From the NCBI GenBank assembly GCA_023953775.1, contig JAMLJD010000011.1:1-64000 (forward strand): DNA of 64,000 nucleotides, given 5' to 3'. This document shows positions 44,714-54,162 of this stretch, piece by piece. The position numbers and the translations under genes are program-made. The notes beneath the pieces were generated by a model. The model was not told the origin of the DNA and made no database searches. It saw only the letters and a program-made list of their open reading frames with translations. Numbering within the stretch: the first letter of the stretch is position 1; each line of letters begins with the position of its first letter. The DNA comes from Rhizobiaceae bacterium (lineage in GTDB: Bacteria > Pseudomonadota > Alphaproteobacteria > Rhizobiales > Rhizobiaceae).

Positions 44714-45702
44714 GCCGCCGAAAGCCGGTTGCGGTAGAAGCTGCGGATCACCTCCTCGATCGCCGGCTCCACGATCGAGGCATCGCGGATCTCCGGAGAA
44801 GCCGGCAACCGCGCGATGATATCGGACAGCGAAGGCTCCGCCCCGAGCAACCTGTAGACCTTTCGTCGCCCGTCATCGATCAGGAGCTCCGCGCCGTCGA
44901 GGCCGAGGGCGCCCGGATCGGACGCAAACAGAAGATGCAGATGCGGCGAGACGCCGAGCGCGGTGCGGAGCTTCGACAGCGCGTCGTCGAACAGGACGCG
45001 CCCGCCGTCCACCATGATCAGCCGCGGGCAGAGCTGCTCGATATCCTGCATGTCGTGCGTTGTCAGGATGATGGTGAGTTCACGCTCGACATTGACCCTG
45101 GCGAGGAACCGCCGCACCACGTCCTTGGCCACGACGTCCAGCCCGATCGTCGGCTCGTCGAGGAACAGGATCTCGGGATCGTGCAGCAGCGCCAGCACGA
45201 GTTCGCAGCGCATGCGCTGTCCGAGGCTCAGCTGACGGACCGGCCGCTCGATCAGGTCCCCGATCTCCAGAAGACCGGTCAGGTAGTCGAGATTCTCACG
45301 GAACCTGCCGCTCTCGATGCCGTAGATCTGCTTGTGAAGCCGGAAGGAATCCACCACCGGCAGGTCCCACCACAGCTGGCTTCGCTGCCCGAACACCACC
45401 CCGATGCGTCGCGCATTGGCGCTGCGATGCGTGTGCGGCGCGTGACCGAATACCGCGAGCCGCCCGCTCGAGGGTACGAGGATCCCCGTCAGCATCTTGA
45501 TCATCGTCGATTTTCCCGCGCCGTTCGGTCCGAGATAGCCGACCGATTCGCCGCGCCGGATGGTGAACGAGATGTCCTGGACCGCGTGTATCTCGCGGTA
45601 TTGCCTGCTGAACAGCGACCTGACGGCGCCGGAAACGCCCGGGGGCCTGAGATGCTGGAGGTAAAACTTGGAGACCTTCTCGGCCTCGATCTGCTCCGTC
45701 AT
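44710..45702 (-). CDS. ABC-2 exporter ATPase
   Basis: This 330-aa protein has Walker A GPNGAGKST (58-66), the signature LSLGQRMRCEL (158 on), Walker B ILFLDEPTIGLD and the switch His in ILTTHDMQDIEQL. The N-terminal LRPPG...SLFSRQYREIHAV segment is typical of ATPases in the DUF990-type ABC-2 export systems. A promoter (TTGTCG, 16 bases, TATTAT) lies upstream. It heads the cluster that continues into the chitin-synthase-like gene. Confidence 0.9.
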   Translation of the reverse strand: MTEQIEAEKVSKFYLQHLRPPGVSGAVRSLFSRQYREIHAVQDISFTIRRGESVGYLGPNGAGKSTMIKMLTGILVPSSGRLAVFGHAPHTHRSANARRIGVVFGQRSQLWWDLPVVDSFRLHKQIYGIESGRFRENLDYLTGLLEIGDLIERPVRQLSLGQRMRCELVLALLHDPEILFLDEPTIGLDVVAKDVVRRFLARVNVERELTIILTTHDMQDIEQLCPRLIMVDGGRVLFDDALSKLRTALGVSPHLHLLFASDPGALGLDGAELLIDDGRRKVYRLLGAEPSLSDIIARLPASPEIRDASIVEPAIEEVIRSFYRNRLSAA

Positions 45703-45733
45703 GGTCGTGCGGACCTTTTTTTCGAAGCACGCA

Positions 45734-45761
45734 ATAATAACCGAGCCTGACGATCCGACAA
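45734..45761 (-). promoter_or_regulatory. Probable sigma-70 promoter of the exporter operon
   Basis: On the minus strand TTGTCG (45756-45761) and TATTAT (45734-45739) are 16 bp apart, and the -10 is 31 bp before the ATPase start. The stretch is AT-rich against GC-rich surroundings. Confidence 0.5.
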
Positions 45762-45857
45762 GCGCGAAACTTGGCGGCGCGACGCAGCCGTAATGTAAGC
45801 AGAAATTTACATATCCAGGCGCCCAGGCGACCGCACGGGTTTATCCGACTTGCGGTC

Positions 45858-47423
45858 CTATTCGGCTTGTCCCCAGCCGCCGCCATTGGCAGTGGACACG
45901 ATCACCGTGTCGTTGGCGGCGAGTTCGAGGCCGGAGACGAAGGCATAGTCTTCCCGGCTCCCGTCTCCGCGGATCACCGCAATGCCGTTGGTGCCGCCGG
46001 GGGCGCCACCGTTCGACCCCCAGACCGGAATCCGGTTGCGGCTGTAGCCGGCCGAAAGGACGGCCTCCCCGCGCGGCCGGTAGCAGACTTCGAGCCCCTT
46101 GCCGCCGCGGTGCAGGCCCTCGCCCTCCCCGCTTTCATTGAGCCGCTTCCAGCCGACATCTATGCCGTAGCGCGCCTCGCAGATCTCGACGGGACAGTTG
46201 AAGGTTTCGCCATGGCTGGCCGAGTACATGGCGTCGAGGCCGTCGCGGCTGGCAGTTGCGCCCCAGCCGCCCATCTGCGGCTCCACCATCGTGTAGCGGC
46301 GACCGGTATCGGGGTGACTGCCGGCGACAACCGTGCCGCAGATCGACGCGAAATGGCCTGCCGGCAGCCGCTCGGGCATCGCCTCGGCCATGCAGCGCCA
46401 CAGCATGTCGTTGAGGCGGATACGCGTCTCGAAATAATAGCCGTGCGGCGCCGGCTCGATCGCATGGAAGATTGTGCCCGGCTCGGTCAGCACCTCGAGC
46501 GGCGCGAAGGAGCCGGCATTGGCGAACAGCTCGGGATCGCTGAGTGCCTTGAAGATCATCTGCGCGGAAATCACCGCGCCGTCGCGGCTGGTGTTGTAGG
46601 GCGCGGCCCGCTGCGTCGGATTGCCTCTGAGATCGACGGTGAAGCGGTCGTCGGCGATGATGATGTCCGCCTTCCACATGGCGCCGTCATCCTGCTCCTC
46701 GGTGACCGAGAACCGGCCCTTGGGCAGCGTGGCAAGCCCCGCAAGGGCGCGCCGTTCGCCTTCGGCGAAGAGCGAGGCGATCGACGCCAGGAACGTCTCG
46801 ACGCCGTGGCTCGCGGCGAGCTGGGCGACGCGCGACGCCGCTTTGCGGCTGGCGGCCACCTGCGCCCACAGATCGCCGCGCGCGAAGGCGGGCAGGCGGG
46901 AATTGACGGCGATGATGTCGAAGACGGAGGCGATCTGGCGCCCCGCCTCGAACAGCCGGACGGCAGGAAGCCTGAGCCCTTCCTGAAAGATCTCGCTCGC
47001 GGTGACCGACATCGAGCCGGGCACCATGCCGCCGATGTCGTTCCAGTGCGCGATCGACGCCGTCCAGGCGATCATCCGCGCTCCCGAGAAGACCGGCATG
47101 GCGACAACGACGTCGCTCAGATGCGTGACGCCGCCATAATAGGGATCGTTGGTGATGAAAATGTCGCCGTCGCTGATGCCGTCGGCCGGATGCAGCTCGA
47201 GAATCCGGCGCACGGCCTTGTCCAGCACGCCGACGAATGTCGGGATGCCGGCGCCGGAACTCACCAGATTGCCCTCGGCGTCGGTGATGCCGGTGCCGAC
47301 GTCCAGCACCTCGTAGATGATCGGGCTCATCGCCGTCTTCTTCAGGACGGCGAACATCTCGTCGGCGGCCGCGACCAGCCCCGCCTGGATGACCGCTTCG
47401 GTGAAGATGCTGTCGGATGCCAT
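45858..47423 (-). CDS. hyuB: Hydantoinase B/oxoprolinase family protein, copy 1
   Basis: This 521-aa HyuB-type subunit shows KKTAMSPIIYEVLDVGTGIT, FITNDPYYGGVTHLSDVVVA, GMVPGSMSVTASEIFQEGLR and HPDTGRRYTMVEPQMGGWGA, then FNCPVEICEARYG. HyuB normally works with an ATP-using HyuA subunit to open 5-membered cyclic imides such as hydantoin or oxoproline. This copy has no HyuA of its own; the only HyuA is at 52085. It lies one base behind an M24 peptidase gene. Confidence 0.88.
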   Translation of the reverse strand: MASDSIFTEAVIQAGLVAAADEMFAVLKKTAMSPIIYEVLDVGTGITDAEGNLVSSGAGIPTFVGVLDKAVRRILELHPADGISDGDIFITNDPYYGGVTHLSDVVVAMPVFSGARMIAWTASIAHWNDIGGMVPGSMSVTASEIFQEGLRLPAVRLFEAGRQIASVFDIIAVNSRLPAFARGDLWAQVAASRKAASRVAQLAASHGVETFLASIASLFAEGERRALAGLATLPKGRFSVTEEQDDGAMWKADIIIADDRFTVDLRGNPTQRAAPYNTSRDGAVISAQMIFKALSDPELFANAGSFAPLEVLTEPGTIFHAIEPAPHGYYFETRIRLNDMLWRCMAEAMPERLPAGHFASICGTVVAGSHPDTGRRYTMVEPQMGGWGATASRDGLDAMYSASHGETFNCPVEICEARYGIDVGWKRLNESGEGEGLHRGGKGLEVCYRPRGEAVLSAGYSRNRIPVWGSNGGAPGGTNGIAVIRGDGSREDYAFVSGLELAANDTVIVSTANGGGWGQAE

Positions 47424-47424
47424 C

Positions 47425-48516
47425 TCAGGCCTCCGCGACATGCAGCGTGCGCGGCAGGTCCGACAGGATCTCGGGCCCGTCGTCGCGCAGGATCACGATC
47501 TCTTCCAGCCGGATACCGAACCGCCCGGGCAGATAGATGCCGGGCTCGATCGAAAACACCATCCCGGCGTCGAGCGGCGTGTCGGACACCGACGTCAGAT
47601 AGGGCGGTTCGTGGACCTCGATGCCGAGCCCGTGGCCCGTGCGGTGGACGAAATAGTCGCCATAGCCCGCTTTGGCGATCACGCCGCGCGCCGCGGCGTC
47701 GACGGCCTTTGCCGGCACGCCGGGCCGGGCCGCCTCGAGCGCGGCCTTCACCGCCGCCTCCACCACCGCATGGACCTCCTCGTAGCCCTCCGGCGGGCGG
47801 CCGACGACCGCCATCCGCGTCATGTCGGAGAAGAAGCCGTCCTTCGTGCCGCCAATGTCGAGCACGACGGCGTCGCCGTCCTGAAGCCTGCGCGAACCGG
47901 TGGCGTGGTGCGGGAAGGCGCCGTTGCCGCCCGACCCGACGATGGCGAACACCGGTTTCGCGCCCTCGCTCGGATAGTGGGCCCGCACCGCCTCCGCGAC
48001 CTCGATCTCGGTGACGCCGGCCCGCAGCGCGGCGAAGGCCGCCAGCATCGCCCGGTCGTTGATGAGCGCGTTTTCCTTGATCAGCCGGTACTCGCCGTCA
48101 TCCTTGCGCATGCGCAGCGCGCCGATGGTGTCGGCCGTGAAGCTGCGCGCCGCATCGGGCAGCGCATCGACGACAAGCAGCGCGAAGTCGGCGCGCATCG
48201 TCTCGTCAAGCGCGACGCGACGCACCTCTGTGGCGCCGACATCCTTCAGGGCTGCCGCGAGCGCCGCGCCTGGCCCTTCCTCGTCCGACCAGGGATGGAA
48301 GGCGATGTCGGTTTCCTCACGCGACCCCTCGGCATTCAGGGCCGGCATGAGAAAGGCCTCCCGCTCCGGCCCGACCAGAAGGAGGCACGGACGCTCGTCG
48401 GCATGCGGATGGAAGCCGAGCAGCCATTGCATGTGCGCGCCGGGGCCGAGCACGACCAGATCGGTGGCGGTTTCGCGCATCGCCGCGCGCAGCTTGTCGA
48501 GACGTGTCCCGGTCAT
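47425..48516 (-). CDS. M24-family peptidase (Xaa-Pro dipeptidase-like)
   Basis: This 363-aa protein is a creatinase/prolidase fold enzyme. The N-terminal creatinase domain is followed by the pita-bread domain with metal ligands in VVLDIGGTKDGFFSDMTRMA (two Asp), VHRTGHGLGIEVHEPPYL (His), FSIEPGIYLPG (Glu) and IRLEEIVIL (Glu). Such enzymes cleave Xaa-Pro peptides or C-N bonds in creatine-like compounds. Its place among hydantoinase genes fits cleavage of an N-carbamoyl or amide product. Confidence 0.9.
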   Translation of the reverse strand: MTGTRLDKLRAAMRETATDLVVLGPGAHMQWLLGFHPHADERPCLLLVGPEREAFLMPALNAEGSREETDIAFHPWSDEEGPGAALAAALKDVGATEVRRVALDETMRADFALLVVDALPDAARSFTADTIGALRMRKDDGEYRLIKENALINDRAMLAAFAALRAGVTEIEVAEAVRAHYPSEGAKPVFAIVGSGGNGAFPHHATGSRRLQDGDAVVLDIGGTKDGFFSDMTRMAVVGRPPEGYEEVHAVVEAAVKAALEAARPGVPAKAVDAAARGVIAKAGYGDYFVHRTGHGLGIEVHEPPYLTSVSDTPLDAGMVFSIEPGIYLPGRFGIRLEEIVILRDDGPEILSDLPRTLHVAEA

Positions 48517-48521
48517 GTTCC

Positions 48522-49520
48522 TCAAATCCCTGTTTCGACGACGACCTTGCCGTAGCTCGTTCGCGCGCTCTTCATGTAACGCCAGGCGTCGACATAGCCT
48601 TCCATGGGGAAAACGCGATCGACCTGGGGCTTGAGCCGGCCGTCCGCGAGCGCCTCGTAGACATAGGCCCGGCCGCGCGCATTCGCCTCGCTGTCCTCGA
48701 CGTAGTTGAACAGCGAATAGGCATGGAGCCACAGATTGCGCTGGAACATCGGCACATAGGGCGGATCGGCGAAGCGGCCGGTCAGCGCGCCATACAGGAA
48801 CAGCTTGCCGCCCTTGGCCATGGCGTTGGCGTAGCGGTTCATGAAATCGGAACCGACCGGATCGAACGAGGCATGGACGCCGGCACCCTCGGTGACGTCG
48901 AGGAGGAAACGCTCGAGATCGCCGCCTTGGTCGACGAAGACGTGGTCCGCGCCGCTGTCGAGGAGATAGCGCCGGTTGGCTTCCGACCGCGTGGTGGCGA
49001 TCATTGTCGCGCCGCACAGGCGCCCGATCTGCAATGCCGCGTTGCCGGCCGTACTGGTGGCCGCCGGCACCAGAATGTTGCGGTCCGGCGCCGCACCGCC
49101 CAGTTCCACGACCGGGAAATAGGCGGTCATGAACTGCATCCAGATCGACGCCGACTCGACGGCCGTCAGGCCCGCCGGCGCCTTGGTGACGTAGGCCTGG
49201 TCGATCAGCAGCGTGTCGGCACTGGCCCCGCGGCGGTCGTAGAAATAGGGCAGCGTCGAATAGCGCTCGCCGACCTCGATGCTCTCGACATCCTTGCCGA
49301 CGGCGTCGACGATGCCGGCGGCCTCGATGCCGATGCGGGCGGGAAAGGCCGAGAAGCTGAACGAATAGCGATCGTTCATCAGGTCCTCGTCGCCCCAGTT
49401 GAGCGCGAACGCCTCGACGCGCAGCCGCACATCGGTCGGACCCGGCTCCTCGAGAGCGCACTCGACCAGCTCCAGACCTTCGAAGCCGTCATAAGCCCGG
49501 ATGACCCATTCGCGTGCCAT
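48522..49520 (-). CDS. Zinc-type alcohol dehydrogenase/quinone-oxidoreductase family protein
   Basis: This 332-aa medium-chain dehydrogenase/reductase has the N-terminal GroES-like fold with FALNWGDEDLMNDRYSFSFS, IGIEAAGIVDAVGKDV, and the NAD(P)-binding region ILVPAATSTAGNAALQIGRL. The usual catalytic zinc ligands of true alcohol dehydrogenases are not evident, so it is more likely an NADPH-dependent reductase. It follows the racemase gene by 32 bp in the hydantoin cluster; the substrate is unknown. Confidence 0.85.
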   Translation of the reverse strand: MAREWVIRAYDGFEGLELVECALEEPGPTDVRLRVEAFALNWGDEDLMNDRYSFSFSAFPARIGIEAAGIVDAVGKDVESIEVGERYSTLPYFYDRRGASADTLLIDQAYVTKAPAGLTAVESASIWMQFMTAYFPVVELGGAAPDRNILVPAATSTAGNAALQIGRLCGATMIATTRSEANRRYLLDSGADHVFVDQGGDLERFLLDVTEGAGVHASFDPVGSDFMNRYANAMAKGGKLFLYGALTGRFADPPYVPMFQRNLWLHAYSLFNYVEDSEANARGRAYVYEALADGRLKPQVDRVFPMEGYVDAWRYMKSARTSYGKVVVETGI

Positions 49521-49552
49521 GGTCGCTCCTTTTCCTTGCCGCCCGCCCGATC

Positions 49553-50380
49553 TCACGCGGCCAGCGGCCGCGCGTCGGGATCGGCGTCCACGACGATGCG
49601 GTTGCCGAAGATCTCGCCGTCGTCGAACCCGCCGAAGGCCGCGATCTCGTGCTCGGGCGGCGCCTCGCAGGACCATTTGCGGCTGGGCACCCAGCCGCAC
49701 TGGCGCTTCAGCAGCGCGCTGTATTCGGCCCGCTTGAACGCGGCGATCGACGGGTCGATCACCGGGACGCCGAGGTCCTTTTCCATCTCGCGGTAAAAGC
49801 CGATCTCGAGCGTGCAGCCGAGGATGATCGCCTCGGCGTAGTCGTTCTCGACGGCGCGGCGGCCGGCGGCGGTCAGGAGATCGTTGGTGCGGTCGTGGTC
49901 GGTCTGGAAATCGTTGACGCCCAGTTCGACGTGGTGGAAACCGCTGAGCCGGCTTTCCTGGCCGAGATCGGCGACCGTGCGGCTCATCTGGTCGACCCAT
50001 TTGCGCCGCCCGACGATGACGCCGAACCGGTTAGCGAGGCTCGTGGCGATCTCGACCGACGCCATGCACGGCGCGGTCACGATCATCTCGCCGGAGACCT
50101 CGCGCGCATCGTGCAGGCCGGTGTCGTAGAAGCAGCCGATCGCGAAGGCGTCGAAGCCCTCACGCGCCGCAGCACGTGCGGCGCGCACGATGCCGCGCGT
50201 GACGATCGCCTCGTAGGACCGGAACTCGATATGGCTGAAGGCGCCGTGATCGGCCGGCTCGGAGGTGATGTGAACCTCCGTGTTGGGCAGCTTGTGCGCC
50301 GCAACCATGTCGGCGAACACCTGATCATATCCCGACGTGCCGACGGGGTTGTGATACATGACTTTCAGCGGTTTCGTCAT
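49553..50380 (-). CDS. Aspartate/glutamate/hydantoin racemase family protein
   Basis: This 275-aa protein has the two catalytic cysteines of the family: FDAFAIGCFYDTGLHDAREV and AEAIILGCTLEIGFYREMEK. The N-terminal VMYHNPVGTSGYDQVFADMV and EIRS-like segments fit hydantoin racemases. It would interconvert D- and L-hydantoins so that a stereospecific HyuAB can use both. It lies between the two HyuB genes. Confidence 0.87.
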   Translation of the reverse strand: MTKPLKVMYHNPVGTSGYDQVFADMVAAHKLPNTEVHITSEPADHGAFSHIEFRSYEAIVTRGIVRAARAAAREGFDAFAIGCFYDTGLHDAREVSGEMIVTAPCMASVEIATSLANRFGVIVGRRKWVDQMSRTVADLGQESRLSGFHHVELGVNDFQTDHDRTNDLLTAAGRRAVENDYAEAIILGCTLEIGFYREMEKDLGVPVIDPSIAAFKRAEYSALLKRQCGWVPSRKWSCEAPPEHEIAAFGGFDDGEIFGNRIVVDADPDARPLAA

Positions 50381-50409
50381 CGTACTCCTCCTCGATGTCT
50401 CGCTGCGTC

Positions 50410-52074
50410 TCAGACGTCGACGCCGTAGATTTCGCGCGCCCGGTCGGCGGCCAGCAGGCCGTTGCGAACGTCGCGCCGTACTAGTTCGGGATCGCGCTCC
50501 TTCGGATCGCCCAGCCCGCCGCCATTGCCGGTGACGACGCGGATCACGTCGTCGGTGTTGGTGACCTGGCCCGAGACGAAGGAGAATTGCTGCGGATCGC
50601 CGTTCTTCGGCCGGAACTCGACATAGTTGGGCGAGCCGTCGCGGCCGCCGTCGACGCCCCAGGCCGGGAACTTCGAGCGCGTGTAGCCCGCCGTCAGGAA
50701 GCCGTTGTCGTTGCGCACGCGATAGTCCATCACGATGCCGCGGCCGCCTGTGTACTTGCCCTCGCCGCCGGGCGCGGTGTTGAGCGCCATACGGTCGACG
50801 TAAAGACCGTTGCGCGCCTCGTTGATCTCGGCGGGACAGTTGAAGGTCTCGCCGTGGAAGCCGCAGAACATGGCCGAGTTGCCGTCGCCGGTGCGGCTCG
50901 CGCCCCAGCCGCCGAGCTGCGGTTCGATGATGGTGTACTGGCGTCCGGTATCGGGATGCGTGCCGCCGATGAAGGTGCCGCAGACCGACGCGAAATGGCC
51001 CGCCGCCAGGCGATCGGGCATGTGCGGCGCAAGGCAGCGCCACATCAAATCGTACACCCTCAATTCGATCTCGTAGTAGAAGCCGATCGGCGCCGGCTCC
51101 TTGGCGTGGAACACCGAACCTTCCCGCGTCAGCAGGTTGATCGGCCGGAACGAGCCGCCATTGGCCGGCGAATAGGGATCGCTCAGCGACTTGAAGATCA
51201 TCTGTGCCGCGACCATCACGCCGTCGCGCGATGTATTTACCGGATTGGTCGACTGATCGGGATTGTCGCGCAGATCGACCGTGAACTCGGCATCGGAGAT
51301 GGTGATCTTCACGTTGAAGATGCGTCCGTCATCCTGCTCCTCGGAGAGTTCGAAGGTCCCGTGCGGCAGGTCCTGCAGCGCCTTGACCGATGTCTTCTCG
51401 CCATAGTCCATGAACGAGTCCATGGCGTTCTCGAACGTCGTGACGCCGTACTTGCCGGCGAGCTCCTTCAGACGCCTGTCGCCGACACGGACCGACGCGA
51501 TCGCCGCCCACACGTCGCCCTCGAGCACGTCGGGCATGCGCGAATTGACCTTGATGATGTCCATCACCGGGCCGATCGGCTGGCCCTTGGAGATGATCTT
51601 GATCGCCGGCAGGCGAAGCCCCTCCTGGAAGATCTCGGTCGCCTCGCCGGACAGCGAGCCTGGCGCCATGCCGCCGACATCGGAATTGTGGGCGATGTTC
51701 GCCGTCCAGGCGATGATGCGGCCATCGGCGAAGACCGGCATCGCGACGATGATGTCGTTGAGATGCGTGACGCCGCCATAATAGGGGTCGTTGGTGGCGA
51801 AGACGTCGCCCGGTTCGATGTCGCCGGGCTTGCTGTACTTGGCGATGATGACCTTCACCGCCTTGTCGAGCACGCCGATGAAGGCAGGAATGCCGGCGCC
51901 CGACGAGGCGAGTTCCCCGTCGGCGTCCATGATGCCGGTGCCCATGTCGAGCACCTCGTAGATGATGGAGCTCATCGCCGTCTTCTTCATCGCGGCGAAC
52001 ATCTCGTCGGCAGTCGACTGCAGGGAGTTCTGGATGATCTCGAGGGTGATCGGATCGTTTGCGAGCGTCGTCAT
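50410..52074 (-). CDS. hyuB: Hydantoinase B/oxoprolinase family protein, copy 2
   Basis: This 554-aa protein is a second HyuB with the same signatures as copy 1 (FATNDPYYGGVTHLNDIIVA, GGMAPGSLSGEATEIFQEGL, HPDTGRQYTIIEPQLGGWGA) plus about 30 extra C-terminal residues (PKERDPELVRRDVRNGLLAA). It begins 10 bp after the HyuA gene and is the likely true partner of that protein. Confidence 0.92.
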   Translation of the reverse strand: MTTLANDPITLEIIQNSLQSTADEMFAAMKKTAMSSIIYEVLDMGTGIMDADGELASSGAGIPAFIGVLDKAVKVIIAKYSKPGDIEPGDVFATNDPYYGGVTHLNDIIVAMPVFADGRIIAWTANIAHNSDVGGMAPGSLSGEATEIFQEGLRLPAIKIISKGQPIGPVMDIIKVNSRMPDVLEGDVWAAIASVRVGDRRLKELAGKYGVTTFENAMDSFMDYGEKTSVKALQDLPHGTFELSEEQDDGRIFNVKITISDAEFTVDLRDNPDQSTNPVNTSRDGVMVAAQMIFKSLSDPYSPANGGSFRPINLLTREGSVFHAKEPAPIGFYYEIELRVYDLMWRCLAPHMPDRLAAGHFASVCGTFIGGTHPDTGRQYTIIEPQLGGWGASRTGDGNSAMFCGFHGETFNCPAEINEARNGLYVDRMALNTAPGGEGKYTGGRGIVMDYRVRNDNGFLTAGYTRSKFPAWGVDGGRDGSPNYVEFRPKNGDPQQFSFVSGQVTNTDDVIRVVTGNGGGLGDPKERDPELVRRDVRNGLLAADRAREIYGVDV

Positions 52075-52084
52075 GTCAGTGCCC

Positions 52085-54160
52085 TCACTTCTCGACCGAG
52101 ATGTGGATGTTGCGGTAGCCGTCCACGGAAACGGAATTTCCCGGATGGATGACGATGGTCGTTCCCGGATCCTCGACGACCGCGGGGCCCTGGAAGGTCA
52201 TGCCCGACTCCAGCTTCTCGCCGTCGTAGATCGCGGCCTCGTGGACGCCCTCCAGCGCATAGTCGACGTCGCGCTTGCCCTTGAGCGCCGCCGATGCCGG
52301 CGTACCGGTCGGCTCCTCACTCTTCATCGTCAGCTTGCCGACCTCGGCCGATGCAACGAGATGGATGCCGACCATCTCGACCGGTGCATCGAGCCGATAG
52401 GTGTATTCGCGCTCGTAGGTCTCGTGGAAGCTCGCCTCGATTGCGGCGATTCGCTCCGACGTGACGGGTCCGTCCTCGAGCAGCACCTCGGTGGTGTGCT
52501 CCTGGTTCTGGTAGCGGAACTTGGCGAAGCGCAGGAACCTGACCTTGGCACCGTCGACGCCCTCGGCCTCGAACTGGCCGCGCGCGCGCTCTTCCGTTTC
52601 GGCGAACAGTTCCTCGATCGCCGAAGCGGTGTCGCCGCGCAGGTCGGCGAGGCTGGTGACGAAATAGTCGCGGCGCAGGTCCGACATCATCATGCCCCAG
52701 GCCGAGAACACCGACGCCCCGGCGGGAATGACGACCTTCTTCACGCCGAGTTCCTGCGCGAGCGCGACGGCATGCATCGCACCGCCGCCGCCGAAGGCGA
52801 CGAGCGTGAAGTCGCGCGGATCGAAGCCGCGGTTGAGCGACACCAGCTTCAGCGCGTTGACCATGTTGTTGTTGGCAATGCGGACGATGCCGCGCGCCGC
52901 TTCGGCCGGATCGACGCCGAGCTTGGCTCCGACGGCCTCGATTGCCGCGCCTGCCGCGCCCATGTCGGCATCGATCGCGCCGCCGCAGAAATAGTCCTTG
53001 TTGATCCGCCCGAGCCACAGATTGGCGTCGGTCGTCGTCGCATTGGTTCCGCCCTTGCCATAGGCCGCCGGCCCCGGCAGCGCACCGGCCGATTGCGGGC
53101 CGACATGCAGCTTGCCGAAATCGTCGACCCAGGCGATCGAGCCGCCGCCATTGCCGATCTCGACCAGGTCGACCACCGGAACCATGATCGGATAGCCGGC
53201 CGACGTGCGGTCGCGCTCGATCCAGTAGTCGGTCATGATCTTGACCTGGCCGTTCTCGATCAGCGAGCACTTGGCCGTCGTGCCGCCGATGTCGAGGGCA
53301 AGCACATTGGGCTCTCCGATCAGCTTGCCGAGCTCGGCCGCGCCCCAGAAGCCCGAGGCGGGACCGGATTCCACCATGGTGATGGGGATGCGCGACACCG
53401 CCTCCAGCGAGTCGACGCCGCAATTGGATTGCATGACGTAGAGCGAGCCGCCGAAGCCGCCGCCATTGAGCCCGTCGGCAAGCCGCCGCAGGTAGCGTTG
53501 CGCAACCGGCTGGACATAGGCGGACAGAACCGCCGTGTTGGAGCGTTCGTATTCGCGCCACTCGCGCGTGATCTGGTGCGAGGAAACCGCCGGCACGCCG
53601 GGCCACAGCCGTTCGACCTCGGCCATCACGGCCCGCTCATGGTCCGGATTGGCATAGGAATGCAGGAAGCAGATCGCCACCGCCTGGACGTCATCCGCCT
53701 TGAAGTCGTCGATGATGCCCGCGAGCGGCGAGAGGTCGAGCTGCCGGATTTCCTCGCCGCGATAGGTCATACGGCCGGGCAGCTCGCGGCGCAGGTAGCG
53801 CGGCACGAAGGGTTCCGGCTTCTTGTAGTGGAGATTGAAGAAGTCGGGCCTGTTGCCGCGCGCGATCTCGAGCGTGTCGCGGAAGCCCTCCGTGGTGATG
53901 AGGCCGACCTTGACGCCCTTGCGCTCGGTGAGCGCGTTGATGACGACCGTGGTGCCGTGGGCGAGGAAGTCGACCGTCGCGGGATCGACGCCGCCCTTTT
54001 CAAGCACGTTCAGCACGCCCTGCTCGAAATTCGGCGGCGTGGTGTCGGACTTCGCGGTGATGATACGCGACTGTCCCGTATCGCGATCGGTCTCGAAGCA
54101 GACCAGATCGGTAAAGGTGCCGCCGACATCGGTGGCGACGCGGATGGTCTTGTTCTGCAT
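52085..54160 (-). CDS. hyuA: Hydantoinase A/oxoprolinase family protein
   Basis: This 691-aa ATP-using subunit has the ASKHA-type phosphate loops VATDVGGTFTDLVCFETD and VLALDIGGTTAKCSLIENGQ, with FLAHGTTVVINALTERKGVK in the first domain and LVAFGGGGAMHAVALAQELG in the second. HyuA/oxoprolinase proteins couple ATP hydrolysis to opening of cyclic amides (hydantoins, 5-oxoproline, N-methylhydantoin). With HyuB copy 2 it forms the core of the cluster. A dipeptide-type importer and GAF protein lie upstream in the same direction. Confidence 0.93.
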   Translation of the reverse strand: MQNKTIRVATDVGGTFTDLVCFETDRDTGQSRIITAKSDTTPPNFEQGVLNVLEKGGVDPATVDFLAHGTTVVINALTERKGVKVGLITTEGFRDTLEIARGNRPDFFNLHYKKPEPFVPRYLRRELPGRMTYRGEEIRQLDLSPLAGIIDDFKADDVQAVAICFLHSYANPDHERAVMAEVERLWPGVPAVSSHQITREWREYERSNTAVLSAYVQPVAQRYLRRLADGLNGGGFGGSLYVMQSNCGVDSLEAVSRIPITMVESGPASGFWGAAELGKLIGEPNVLALDIGGTTAKCSLIENGQVKIMTDYWIERDRTSAGYPIMVPVVDLVEIGNGGGSIAWVDDFGKLHVGPQSAGALPGPAAYGKGGTNATTTDANLWLGRINKDYFCGGAIDADMGAAGAAIEAVGAKLGVDPAEAARGIVRIANNNMVNALKLVSLNRGFDPRDFTLVAFGGGGAMHAVALAQELGVKKVVIPAGASVFSAWGMMMSDLRRDYFVTSLADLRGDTASAIEELFAETEERARGQFEAEGVDGAKVRFLRFAKFRYQNQEHTTEVLLEDGPVTSERIAAIEASFHETYEREYTYRLDAPVEMVGIHLVASAEVGKLTMKSEEPTGTPASAALKGKRDVDYALEGVHEAAIYDGEKLESGMTFQGPAVVEDPGTTIVIHPGNSVSVDGYRNIHISVEK

Positions 54161-54162
54161 TG

